DNA of 64,000 bases from Synechococcus lacustris (GTDB lineage Bacteria; Cyanobacteriota; Cyanobacteriia; PCC-6307; Cyanobiaceae): assembly GCA_903943975.1 (NCBI GenBank), contig CAJAQB010000013.1, forward strand, positions 186,001 through 250,000. Reading direction: 5' to 3'. The position numbers and the translations under genes are program-made. Each line of letters opens with the position of its first letter. Position 1 is the first letter of the stretch. Below the pieces are notes generated by a model, which saw only the letters and a program-made list of their open reading frames with translations, made no database searches and was not told where the DNA came from. This document shows, piece by piece, positions 8,254 through 16,759 of this stretch.

Positions 8254-9864
8254 TTAAAAGCGCAGTTTGAACTGGGTGTAGAGCCCTTTGCTGAGCAGCC
8301 AGTCGTTCCAGAGTTCCTGCTGTTCCGTTTGAAAAGGGGAGACCCAGCCGATTTCCAGGCTCCATTGGTTGCCTTGCAACCAGCGCCCCAGGATGCCGCC
8401 GGAGCCGGCGGTGTCTTGAAAGAATGTCCCGTTGCGTTCACTCTGCACGCCGCCGGCGCCGATGAAAGGCACTAGCTGGAAACGGTTTTTGGCCCCTTTC
8501 CATGCCGTCCATACCAGTTCAATATTGCCAAGATAGCCGTTGTCGCCACTTACCAATTGACCTGGTAAGCCGCGGAGGCCGGCATCACTGCCCAGGGTGA
8601 AGCCCATGTCGCTGGTGAGTTCAGCTAGGGCCAATTGGGTGGCTCCCCGTAGGTTTATTTGTAGCCTGGATTCAGGGGCCCAACTGGCTGCGAGTACGGC
8701 TCCAATGGCCCGGGCTTCGCCAGGGTAGATGCCTACCTGACCCAAGGCGTTCTGCTGATGGGGGGTGGACAACCCGGCCAAGCCCTGGAGGCCATAGATG
8801 TTGCCGCCCCAGGCTATGGAACCGTTATTGCCATTGAAGCCCAGCCCGGCCCGCAGGAAGCCGGTTCTCAGCCAGCCGTAGTCCCCACCGCCAACGATTA
8901 GCGGGATTGAGCGGCCATCGATGAATACATCGTTGCGGTTCACGCTCAGGCCAGCGAAGGCATACCACTGTTGATCCAGGGTCTCGGCAAGGCTCCAGTT
9001 CAGCTGGCCGTAGCCCTGCAGCTGACGGTAGGAGAGCCCATGCAGTGGTTGATCCACCTCCACCAGTTGGCGACGGCTGAGGCCAAAGGCGCTGGTGAGG
9101 CTGAGCCCATCAGTAAGGGGCGCTGTGTAGCTGATCGAGCCAAGCATGTAGCCGACCTCTGGATTGTTGTCTGAATCCAGTTCGCCATAGAGGAGCAGAT
9201 TGTCGTTGCTGTTGAACAAGCCTCGTTTCTGAACGGCGAGCAAACCGCGGGCTTCGCCGGTGCCTGGGTTGCCATCATTGCGAAGGCTTAGTTCTCCCTG
9301 GATCGGATTCTGGGCGGGGATAACCACCAGATTCAGCACGGCCCGGGTGGGATCACTGCCCAAGCGCCCGAGGCTGGCCTTTACAGAGGCCACCTCTGCT
9401 TGCTGGCGCAGTCGCAACAGCGCTGTTTCAAGGCTGGGGAGATGCAGGGGGCCTTGTTGTAGTGGCGCCAACAGCCGTCGCACCCGTTTAGAGAGGCTGG
9501 GGTCGCTGCACTGAACCCGTACTTCCACAAGCTGCCCCTCCACCACCTCGAGGCGACCGGGGGGCGGGCTGGTTTCCACATAAACCTTGGAGTTCACATA
9601 GCCGTCGGCCACGAACTGGGCGGTGAGGGCGGCCGCACAGGCGTTCAGCTTTGCCAGGCGATCCTGCTCTTGGCTGCAGGAGCCGAGCATTTCCTCCAGG
9701 GCCTCAGGGCTGTAGTGGATTGGCCCTTTGATCTCCGGACTTAGCTGCGGCGCAGGGCCTGGCGCGGGCTCTGGGCTTGGCCGTTCGAAGCTTGGTGAGG
9801 AGGGGAGCCGCACGGGGCCGGGCTGGAGGGCCGGGTCCACCAGCTGAGCCAACAGCCAGAGCAT
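8254..9864 (-). CDS. TpsB-type (ShlB/FhaC/HecB) outer-membrane secretion protein
   Basis: A protein of 536 residues. After an N-terminal leader and a Pro-rich stretch, residues about 60-200 contain the POTRA-type periplasmic repeats with GYVNSKVYVE and LEVVEGQLVEVRV. The rest is a beta barrel with alternating strands and a terminal Phe (TQFKLRF), the outer-membrane insertion signal. Members transport one exoprotein (TpsA) across the outer membrane and need no ATP. The divergent gene 86 bp away is an obvious TpsA, which strongly supports the role. The CHASE2 cyclase follows after three bases. Confidence 0.9.
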   Translation of the reverse strand: MLWLLAQLVDPALQPGPVRLPSSPSFERPSPEPAPGPAPQLSPEIKGPIHYSPEALEEMLGSCSQEQDRLAKLNACAAALTAQFVADGYVNSKVYVETSPPPGRLEVVEGQLVEVRVQCSDPSLSKRVRRLLAPLQQGPLHLPSLETALLRLRQQAEVASVKASLGRLGSDPTRAVLNLVVIPAQNPIQGELSLRNDGNPGTGEARGLLAVQKRGLFNSNDNLLLYGELDSDNNPEVGYMLGSISYTAPLTDGLSLTSAFGLSRRQLVEVDQPLHGLSYRQLQGYGQLNWSLAETLDQQWYAFAGLSVNRNDVFIDGRSIPLIVGGGDYGWLRTGFLRAGLGFNGNNGSIAWGGNIYGLQGLAGLSTPHQQNALGQVGIYPGEARAIGAVLAASWAPESRLQINLRGATQLALAELTSDMGFTLGSDAGLRGLPGQLVSGDNGYLGNIELVWTAWKGAKNRFQLVPFIGAGGVQSERNGTFFQDTAGSGGILGRWLQGNQWSLEIGWVSPFQTEQQELWNDWLLSKGLYTQFKLRF

Positions 9865-9950
9865 CGATGATCTATCTCACAGAACGCTGTGATTCTGCTC
9901 ATTCCTGTCAGATTGGCCCCCAATCAAGTTGGAATTTTCCTGGGTTCCCC

Positions 9951-12900
9951 ATGTCATCCCCGTGCCACCGATTGCTGTTGCTCCTGGCTGGTTTGGGCTC
10001 GCTGCCGCTGGGCATGGTGCCGCTGAGGGCCCAGGTGCTTCCTTCCACGGGGTTTCGGGATCTGGGCACCACCGTTAGCGGTGGCTCTGCGGCGGTGATC
10101 CAGGGGGGAACCCAACGGGGGGGCAACCTCTTCCATTCCTTTCAGCGGTTTGATCTGCCGCCTGGTTCATCGGCCAGTTTCGATGGCACTGGCACCTCTG
10201 GGGTGCAGGCGATTTTTGGCCGAATTGAAAGTGGTCCCAGCAAGTTGGATGGCTCCCTGGGGATGAAGAATTGGCAGGGGGGAACCCCCCACCTCACCTT
10301 GATGAATCCCTTTGGATTCATTGTGGGCTCAACGTTCTCCACCAGTGGGGTGCCTGGCCTGGGGCTGCTGGCCGTTGATTCACTGATATTTACAAATCCA
10401 TCCACTGGAGCCCTGTTTTCGTTTGATCAAAACATCAGCAAATCAGGCCTGATGGTGACCAATCCGGATTGGTCAGCGGCAACGATGGTGGGGTTGGGGA
10501 TGGATGCCAATGCCCCCCAGGGGAAGGGGGGCGGACCAGTCACGATTGCGGCACCCCTGCAGATTCCCCGGCTTGAATTGGCGGGATCCACAGTCAACCT
10601 TGACGCCAATGTGATCAAGGCTGACAAGTTCAAGGTGTTGGCCCAGGGGTTCAATGGGGTCACGATGACGGCTGGGACCAAGGTTGCGGCGACAACAGCT
10701 CCCTCCAGTACCACTCCCTCCACTACGACTGTCACCACTGCGACTGCCACCAGTGGGCTTCCGGTGGCGCTGCCGGGCTCTTTTGATCCCGCTACGGGCA
10801 CATTTGTGCCTTTTACCAGCGCCTCCCAGGTGGGAGGCGCGGCCCCGGAATCAGGGTTCTTGCGCACCTCTGCCGACTGGGGCCGAACGGACCCTGATTG
10901 CGGCGCCAGCTGTGCCCCAGGCACCATTCGACTTGGTTCACGGCTGGAGCCGCTGACTGGTACCAGCGCAGATTTTATTTTGGCTGGTAGATCGGTGGCG
11001 GTGGTTCCCCAGGGTGCCCCAGCAAACAGCACCGCCCCGGTCCCTGTCACCAACGCTTCGGTCAGCTCCTTCGGCAATGCTCTCGGTGGCGGTTTCTATC
11101 GCTTAAATGGAACGATTGACACGCCATTAACCAATCCAACGCCACAGGCTGCGCCCCCAGCAACGACTGCTGCTTCAGCATCAACTCCACCACCAATATC
11201 AGTGGCAACGCCCCCAGCAACGCCGACCCCCATCCCCGCTGCCACTACTACCCCAATATCGTCACCGGTTAGCAATACTGCTCCAGCGACGACTACTGCT
11301 TCAGTAACTACACCTGCGCCTACGCCAACAACAACTACGCCAATAACTACATCATCCCAACCGACACCGCCCACTCGTACAGCAACATCAACTCCAGCTC
11401 AGACGCCTGCAACCACTTCGGGCCCCGTCGAAAATAATCAGTCCCCACGCCAACCTCAACCTCAGCCCCAGCGTCAGGCAGCCCGCAGCGGGGGTTCCGC
11501 GCCGGCCCCGGCCCCTGCCCCGGCGTCAGCTCCCGTGGCCCCAGCTCCCGCCCCCGCCGCCCCTGTTGCAGCCGCCGCCGCCGCTGCCCCCGCCGCTGCT
11601 CCGGCTCCCGCCGGCCGCGCCCCTGCTCCTGCTGGCCCCGCTGCTGCGGCCCCGCCGCCGCCGCCTGCCCCTGCACCGCCCACTGCCGAAAGGATGTCCT
11701 CACCCCAGGCGGCAGCCAATTTTGAGCGATCCGAACAAAGCAGTAGCGAGCAGGTGGCCCTGGCCCTAGGGCTTAGCCAAACCAACGCGGGCCTAGCCCC
11801 GAGCACGGCCCAGGTGCAGAGTGGCCTACGGGAGGCGATCGCCGCGGTGCGCAATGGGGGCGGCCAGCGCAGTGCCGCTGATCTGGAGGGCCTGGGCCTA
11901 CGGGCCAGTGCCAACCCCACTGCCTCCCTCGGCAGTCCCATGCCTGCCTTCAACCGCAATGCTTATAACCCGGCGGTGTTGCACCTGCGCTATGCAGCGG
12001 CAGCGGCTAACTCAGCCTTGGAGGGAGCCGATGCCCATCTAGATCTGGTGTTGATCAGTGCCAACGGCGAACCCCAGGGGTTGCGTCTACCCCTGCGCCA
12101 GGCCGACTTCCGCGAGGCCCTGCAACGCCTCTATGGGGCGCTGTCCCGCCAGGAACCGTTGCAGGTACAGGATCCCTCCTCCCCAGCCCGCAGCCTCTAC
12201 CGCCAGATCTTTGCCCAGTTGCAACCGCTGTTACAAGCGCAGCGCATCACCACCCTGCTGATCAGTGCAGACCAGGGCCTGCAGGCGATCCCCTACGCCG
12301 CCCTGCACGATGGCGAGCAGTTCCTCGGGGAACGCTATGGCCTTTCGCTTACCCCCTCCCTGAACCTCACCAACCTGCAGGTGCCCCTGGGTAAGGGCGG
12401 TGAGTTGTTGGCCCTAGGGGCTTCCCAATTCCAGGGGTTAGCGCCCCTGCCCTTGGTGCCAGAGGAACTGCGGGCGGTGGCGGCGGGCCAGAAGGCTGAA
12501 ATTCATTTGAATGGGGCCTTTACGCCTGCGGCCTTGTTGGTGTCTGCGGCGGAACCGCGCTTCCGGCGGGTGCATGTGGCCACCCATGCCGAATTCCTGC
12601 CCGGTGGGCCGTCGCAATCGCGGCTTTACACCGGCGAGGGGCCGATTCCCCTGCGGGATTTCGCCTCCCTGCGCAGTCGCCGCCAAGACAATCCCCTGGA
12701 TCTGATCAGCCTCAGTGCCTGCCGCACCGCCCTCGGTGATGCCGACAGCGAACTGGGCTTTGCGGGCCTGGCCCTGCAGGCCGGTGCCCGCAGTGCGATT
12801 GGCAGCCTCTGGTATGTGGATGATGTGGCCACGTCGGCCTTTTTCGTGCAGACCTACCGGCACCTGGAGGCTGGCATCCCCAAGGCGGAGGCGTTGCAAC

Positions 12901-13076
12901 TCACCCGCCAGGCCTTCTCCCGCGGCTTGATCCGGCTGGAGGCAGACCAGGTAGTGGGCGCCAATGGGGAGGTGTTGTTGGCCGGCCTTAATCCCTCCCA
13001 GCGGCGCCTGGCCGCCACGGGCCTAGGCCACCCCTACTTCTGGGGAGGCATCCAGCTCTTGGGCTCCCCCTGGTAG
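9951..13076 (+). CDS. TpsA-type exoprotein: filamentous-haemagglutinin N-terminal domain fused to CHAT protease domain
   Basis: A protein of 1041 residues. A signal peptide (LLLLLAGLGSLPLG, cleavage near RAQ) is followed by the TPS secretion domain with GNLFHSFQRF and NPFGFIVG, then a beta-helix stretch. Residues about 383-583 are a low-complexity Thr/Pro/Ala linker. The C-terminal third is a CHAT domain (caspase-like clan) with catalytic His879 in HVATHAEF and Cys924 in LSACRTALGD, and the typical ending HPYFWGG. ATG 9951 begins the signal peptide; the frame is open upstream but that region holds the divergent tpsB start. Probably exported by the adjacent TpsB. The 3' end overlaps speA by 54 bp. 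Substrate unknown. Confidence 0.88.
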   Translation: MSSPCHRLLLLLAGLGSLPLGMVPLRAQVLPSTGFRDLGTTVSGGSAAVIQGGTQRGGNLFHSFQRFDLPPGSSASFDGTGTSGVQAIFGRIESGPSKLDGSLGMKNWQGGTPHLTLMNPFGFIVGSTFSTSGVPGLGLLAVDSLIFTNPSTGALFSFDQNISKSGLMVTNPDWSAATMVGLGMDANAPQGKGGGPVTIAAPLQIPRLELAGSTVNLDANVIKADKFKVLAQGFNGVTMTAGTKVAATTAPSSTTPSTTTVTTATATSGLPVALPGSFDPATGTFVPFTSASQVGGAAPESGFLRTSADWGRTDPDCGASCAPGTIRLGSRLEPLTGTSADFILAGRSVAVVPQGAPANSTAPVPVTNASVSSFGNALGGGFYRLNGTIDTPLTNPTPQAAPPATTAASASTPPPISVATPPATPTPIPAATTTPISSPVSNTAPATTTASVTTPAPTPTTTTPITTSSQPTPPTRTATSTPAQTPATTSGPVENNQSPRQPQPQPQRQAARSGGSAPAPAPAPASAPVAPAPAPAAPVAAAAAAAPAAAPAPAGRAPAPAGPAAAAPPPPPAPAPPTAERMSSPQAAANFERSEQSSSEQVALALGLSQTNAGLAPSTAQVQSGLREAIAAVRNGGGQRSAADLEGLGLRASANPTASLGSPMPAFNRNAYNPAVLHLRYAAAAANSALEGADAHLDLVLISANGEPQGLRLPLRQADFREALQRLYGALSRQEPLQVQDPSSPARSLYRQIFAQLQPLLQAQRITTLLISADQGLQAIPYAALHDGEQFLGERYGLSLTPSLNLTNLQVPLGKGGELLALGASQFQGLAPLPLVPEELRAVAAGQKAEIHLNGAFTPAALLVSAAEPRFRRVHVATHAEFLPGGPSQSRLYTGEGPIPLRDFASLRSRRQDNPLDLISLSACRTALGDADSELGFAGLALQAGARSAIGSLWYVDDVATSAFFVQTYRHLEAGIPKAEALQLTRQAFSRGLIRLEADQVVGANGEVLLAGLNPSQRRLAATGLGHPYFWGGIQLLGSPW

Positions 13077-14993
13077 GTCGGCCTCCAGGTAGGTGCTCTG
13101 CTGCAGCGACGTTTCCAGGTGCTGCATCAACTGGCGGGCGGCGCCGATTGAGAGTTGGCCCCGGTCAATCGCCGCTTCGCTGGCGCGGCGTAGCCGTTCC
13201 AGCAGGGATTCGGGGTTGTGTTCCATCGCCTCTAATACCTCGGCATTGGTGTGGCCCCGCACCACATGGTCCACCCGGTAATGGCCGCCGGTGCCCAGGC
13301 GGATATTCACGGCGTTGGTGCTGCCAAACAGGTTGTGGAGGTTGCCCATCACCTCCTGGTAGGCCCCCGCCAGGAAGAGGCCGATCAAGTAGGGCTCCCC
13401 TTCCCTAAGGCTATGGAGTTCCAGCAGTGATTTTTCGCTGCCGGCATTGATGAAGCGGGCCAGCTTGCCATCGGAATCACAGGTGAGATCAGCGAAGCTG
13501 CCCAGTTGATCGGGCCGTTCGTTGAGGCGATGGATCGGCATCACCGGAAAGAGTTGATCAATGGCCCAGGTGTCTGGGGCGGAGCGAAAGATTGAGAGGT
13601 TGGCGTAGTAGGTGCTGGCCAGGGCCGCCTGCAGGTTGCGCAGGTCCTCCGGCACCCCCGTGGCGGGCAGCTGGCGGGCAATGGCCCAGCAGCAGGCCCA
13701 ATACAACTGTTCGGCACGACCGCGGTCCCCGAGGCTCAGGTAACCAAGTCGAAAGGCCGAAAGGGCATCGTCCTTAAACTTACGGGCGTCATTCCAGGCC
13801 TCCTGCAGGTTTTCGGCGCTGATGCCGGCCAGGGTGTCGCGCAGGTTGCGCACGATCAATGGCTCCCCCTCCAGCGCCGTTGGGATCCCATCCACAACGG
13901 CACCGGTGCCCAGCACGTTGAACACCAACACCGAGAAATGGCTGGCGATCGCCCGGCCGCTTTCACTCACCAGGGTGGGTAGGGGTAGGCCGTGGGGTTC
14001 GCAAGATTCCCGCACCGTGGCCACCACGTCGTTGGCGTAGTTCTGCAGGGAGTAATTGGTGGAGGCGGCGGTGGCGGTGCGGCTGCCGTCGTAATCCACC
14101 CCGAGGCCGCCGCCCACATCAAGGAAACCCATCGGGGCGCCGAGGCCGGCCAGTTGCACGTAAAGCTGACCTGCTTCCTGGAGGGCGTCCTTGAGCACGG
14201 CGATGTCATTGATCTGGCTGCCCACGTGGAAGTGCAGTAAGCGCAGGTCGTTGAGGAGATCGGCTTCCCGTAGGGCCTCCACCGTGTGCAAGAGGTCGGG
14301 CACCGACAGGCCGAATTTGGCCCGTTCGCCCACGGAACTGCCCCAGCGGCCGGTGCTGCGGGTAGACAATTTGGCGCGTACGCCGATCAATGGCGCAGCC
14401 CCCAGCTGGCGGCTGGCGGCAATGATCCGTTCCACCTCATCGGCCTGTTCGATCACCACCACCGGCTGGCGGCCCAGTTGGCGGGCCAGGATGGCGGTTT
14501 CGATATAGCGGTGGTCCTTGTAGCCGTTGCAGATCAGCAGGGCTTCCGGGTCTTCCAGCAGCGACAGGGCAATCAGCAGTTCCGCCTTGCTGCCGGCCTC
14601 GAGGCCGAAGTGCCAGCGGCGGCCGCTTTCCACCAGCTGTTCCACCACATGGCGCTGTTGGTTGCATTTCACCGGAAATACGCCCTGGTAACGGCCGCTG
14701 TAGCCGTACTGGGCGATCGCCCGTTCAAAGGCCCCGTGGAGCCGTTCCAGCCGGTCTTCGAGGATGTCGTCAAAGCGGATCAGTAGGGGCAGGCCCAGGT
14801 CGCGGTCCTGGAGGCCCTCCACCAGCTCCACCAGGTCAAGGGAGCCGCCCCGATCGCCGCGGGGCTGCACCATCACGTGGCCGCGGCCATTGACGCTGAA
14901 GTAGGGCTCCCCCCAGCGCTCGAGGCCGTAAAGGCTGCTGCTGTCGGCTACGGACCAGGCCGCGGTGCTGGCGGGGGCGCTGGAAAGAAGCAT
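13023..14993 (-). CDS. speA: Biosynthetic arginine decarboxylase
   Basis: A protein of 656 residues, normal for SpeA. It converts arginine to agmatine, the first step of the agmatine route to polyamines, with pyridoxal phosphate. GVFPVKCNQQRHV carries the PLP lysine, and DVGGGLGVDYDGSRT is the glycine-rich phosphate site. The region near CDSDGKLARFI gives the active-site Cys-Asp typical of this fold (type III PLP enzymes). The gene is convergent with the CHAT exoprotein, and the last 54 bp code on both strands. Confidence 0.95.
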   Translation of the reverse strand: MLLSSAPASTAAWSVADSSSLYGLERWGEPYFSVNGRGHVMVQPRGDRGGSLDLVELVEGLQDRDLGLPLLIRFDDILEDRLERLHGAFERAIAQYGYSGRYQGVFPVKCNQQRHVVEQLVESGRRWHFGLEAGSKAELLIALSLLEDPEALLICNGYKDHRYIETAILARQLGRQPVVVIEQADEVERIIAASRQLGAAPLIGVRAKLSTRSTGRWGSSVGERAKFGLSVPDLLHTVEALREADLLNDLRLLHFHVGSQINDIAVLKDALQEAGQLYVQLAGLGAPMGFLDVGGGLGVDYDGSRTATAASTNYSLQNYANDVVATVRESCEPHGLPLPTLVSESGRAIASHFSVLVFNVLGTGAVVDGIPTALEGEPLIVRNLRDTLAGISAENLQEAWNDARKFKDDALSAFRLGYLSLGDRGRAEQLYWACCWAIARQLPATGVPEDLRNLQAALASTYYANLSIFRSAPDTWAIDQLFPVMPIHRLNERPDQLGSFADLTCDSDGKLARFINAGSEKSLLELHSLREGEPYLIGLFLAGAYQEVMGNLHNLFGSTNAVNIRLGTGGHYRVDHVVRGHTNAEVLEAMEHNPESLLERLRRASEAAIDRGQLSIGAARQLMQHLETSLQQSTYLEADLPGGAQELDASPEVGVA

Positions 14994-15106
14994 CGAGACA
15001 GGGCAGGGCCCTAGTGAGAGGCCCTAGGGGGAGGACAGGAATCTAGGCAGCTTGCCAAGCGGCAGGGCTGACGCAGACGATAGCTTCGCTACTGATTGTC
15101 TTTCCC

Positions 15107-15565
15107 ATGGCCACCGAACGCAGCTTCCTTGCCATCAAGCCCGATGGGGTTCAGCGCGGCCTGGTGGGCGAAATCATCGGCCGCTTTGAGCGCAAGGGCT
15201 TCAAGTTGGTGGGGCTCAAACAACTAACCCCCAGCCGCAGCCTGGTGGAAGAGCATTACGGCGTGCACCGTGAGCGCCCCTTCTTCGCTGGCCTGGTGGA
15301 TTTCCTCAGCAGCGGTCCGGTGGTGGCGATGGTTTGGGAAGGCGCTGGCGTGATCGCCAGTGCCCGCACCCTGATTGGTGCCACCAAGCCCCTTGAGGCT
15401 GCCCCCGGCACGATCCGTGGCGACCTGGCCATCAACATCGGCCGCAACGTGATCCACGGCTCCGATGCCGCTGAAACCGCCGAATTTGAAATCGGCCTCT
15501 GGTTCCAGCCCTCGGAACTGAGCGATTGGACCCCCGCTGACCAGGTCTGGCGCACGGAAGGCTGA
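15107..15565 (+). CDS. ndk: Nucleoside diphosphate kinase
   Basis: A protein of 152 residues that moves phosphate from ATP to other nucleoside diphosphates. [20 protein letters not shown] is the N-terminal hallmark. [10 protein letters not shown] holds the phosphorylated His117. Length and motifs fit the bacterial family throughout. It is divergent from speA with 113 bp between them. That gap contains the repeated heptamer GCCCTAG at 15009-15033. Downstream, a perfect 7-bp stem (15566-15581, GCTCAGC/GCTGAGC) lies between ndk and the convergent oxidase gene but has no T tract. Confidence 0.97.
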   Translation: MATERSFLAIKPDGVQRGLVGEIIGRFERKGFKLVGLKQLTPSRSLVEEHYGVHRERPFFAGLVDFLSSGPVVAMVWEGAGVIASARTLIGATKPLEAAPGTIRGDLAINIGRNVIHGSDAAETAEFEIGLWFQPSELSDWTPADQVWRTEG

Positions 15566-15592
15566 GCTCAGCAGGCTGAGCCCTAGGGCTGC

Positions 15593-16708
15593 TTAAAAGC
15601 GATCCCAGCGGAAGGCCGCCAGCAGCTGTTGATCTGCGGCGCTGGCAGCTTTCCCCTGGCCGCGGGCGGAGCAGATCTCTGCCGCCAGCAGTTCCGCCGT
15701 GACCGGTGCCAGCAGCACGCCGTTGCGATGGTGGCCGCTGGCCAGCCAGAGCCCCGCGATTGAACTGGGCCCCAGCAAGGGCCCCTCGTCGGGGGTGCAG
15801 GGGCGAAACCCCCACCAGCGCTCCATTGGCGGCCACTGGCTGGCCTGGGGCAGCAGGGCGGCGATGCCCTCCTGCAGGGTGCGTTGGCCCTGGGGGGTGA
15901 GCCCTTCGCTGAAGCCGGCCTCCGCTTCGCTGGTGGCGCCCACCACCACCAGGCCATCCTCCCGGGGCACCAGGTAGGTGCCGGGGCCAAACACCACCCG
16001 GCCTAGGGCCCGTTGCGGTGCCTGCAGCGAGAGCATCTGGCCCTTCACAGGAAAAATCGGCAGCTGCGGCAGCAGCTGGGCACTCCAGGCGCCGCAGGCC
16101 AGCACCGCCTCACCACAGGCCAGGGTCTGCAGCTCCCCCTCCGCCGTGCGCAACTTCACCGCCTCCAGTTGGCCGCTGCTGCCGCTCTCTAGGGCCAGCA
16201 CCTCCGCCCCCTCCTGGAACTGCACCCCCAGGGCACTGCAGGCCAGCTCCAGGGCCCGCATCAGCTGGCGGCGGTTATCGATCTGGCCGTCCTGTTCAAA
16301 CAACAGCCCCGCTTGAAAACTGGTGCCGATGCCGGGCAGTTCCTGTTCGAGGCCGGCCCGGTCAAGGGCCTGGCCATAGGCGGCGGTGGGGTGGGCGTCC
16401 CGGGCCGCTGCGCTGGTGAAGGGCACCACGATCCCGCAGGGGCGCAGGCCGCAGTTGAGGCCGCCATCGGCTTCGATCTGGGCCACCCAGCTGGGGTAAG
16501 CCGCCAGGCTGCGCTGGCCCAGCCGTAGCAGCGCCCCCCCCAGGCCCTCGGCGTGGGGGGCCAGCATGCCGGCGGCCACGAAGCCAGCGGCCTCGCTGCG
16601 GCGGCGGCTGATCACCATCACCGGGCGACCGCGGCGGGCCAGCTGGTGGGCCATGGCCAAACCCATCAGGCCGCCACCCAGCACTAGCAAGGGGTCAGAG
16701 CTGGACAT
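15593..16708 (-). CDS. thiO: FAD-dependent glycine oxidase-like protein (ThiO family)
   Basis: A protein of 371 residues in the DAO family. The N-terminal LVLGGGLMGLAMAHQLARRG is the FAD dinucleotide-binding beta-alpha-beta. WWGFRPCTPDEGPLLG and GLWLASGHHRNGVLLAP near the C-terminus are the second FAD-contact region typical of glycine/D-amino acid oxidases. In cyanobacteria such proteins usually supply dehydroglycine for the thiazole of thiamine. No thi gene is adjacent, so the exact substrate is inferred. Convergent with ndk. Confidence 0.82.
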   Translation of the reverse strand: MSSSDPLLVLGGGLMGLAMAHQLARRGRPVMVISRRRSEAAGFVAAGMLAPHAEGLGGALLRLGQRSLAAYPSWVAQIEADGGLNCGLRPCGIVVPFTSAAARDAHPTAAYGQALDRAGLEQELPGIGTSFQAGLLFEQDGQIDNRRQLMRALELACSALGVQFQEGAEVLALESGSSGQLEAVKLRTAEGELQTLACGEAVLACGAWSAQLLPQLPIFPVKGQMLSLQAPQRALGRVVFGPGTYLVPREDGLVVVGATSEAEAGFSEGLTPQGQRTLQEGIAALLPQASQWPPMERWWGFRPCTPDEGPLLGPSSIAGLWLASGHHRNGVLLAPVTAELLAAEICSARGQGKAASAADQQLLAAFRWDRF

Positions 16709-16759
16709 GGTCAGGTAGGCCTCGCTTGCCTAGGATCGCCCCTCAGCACAGAGGCAGCT

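Noticed and set aside
11470-11690. Ala/Pro-rich stretch as a CRISPR or non-coding repeat
   Set aside because: It is in frame within the TpsA-CHAT gene and codes for a linker; units are not regular.
15566-15581. Hairpin between ndk and thiO as a terminator
   Set aside because: A good 7-bp stem but no T tract in either direction.
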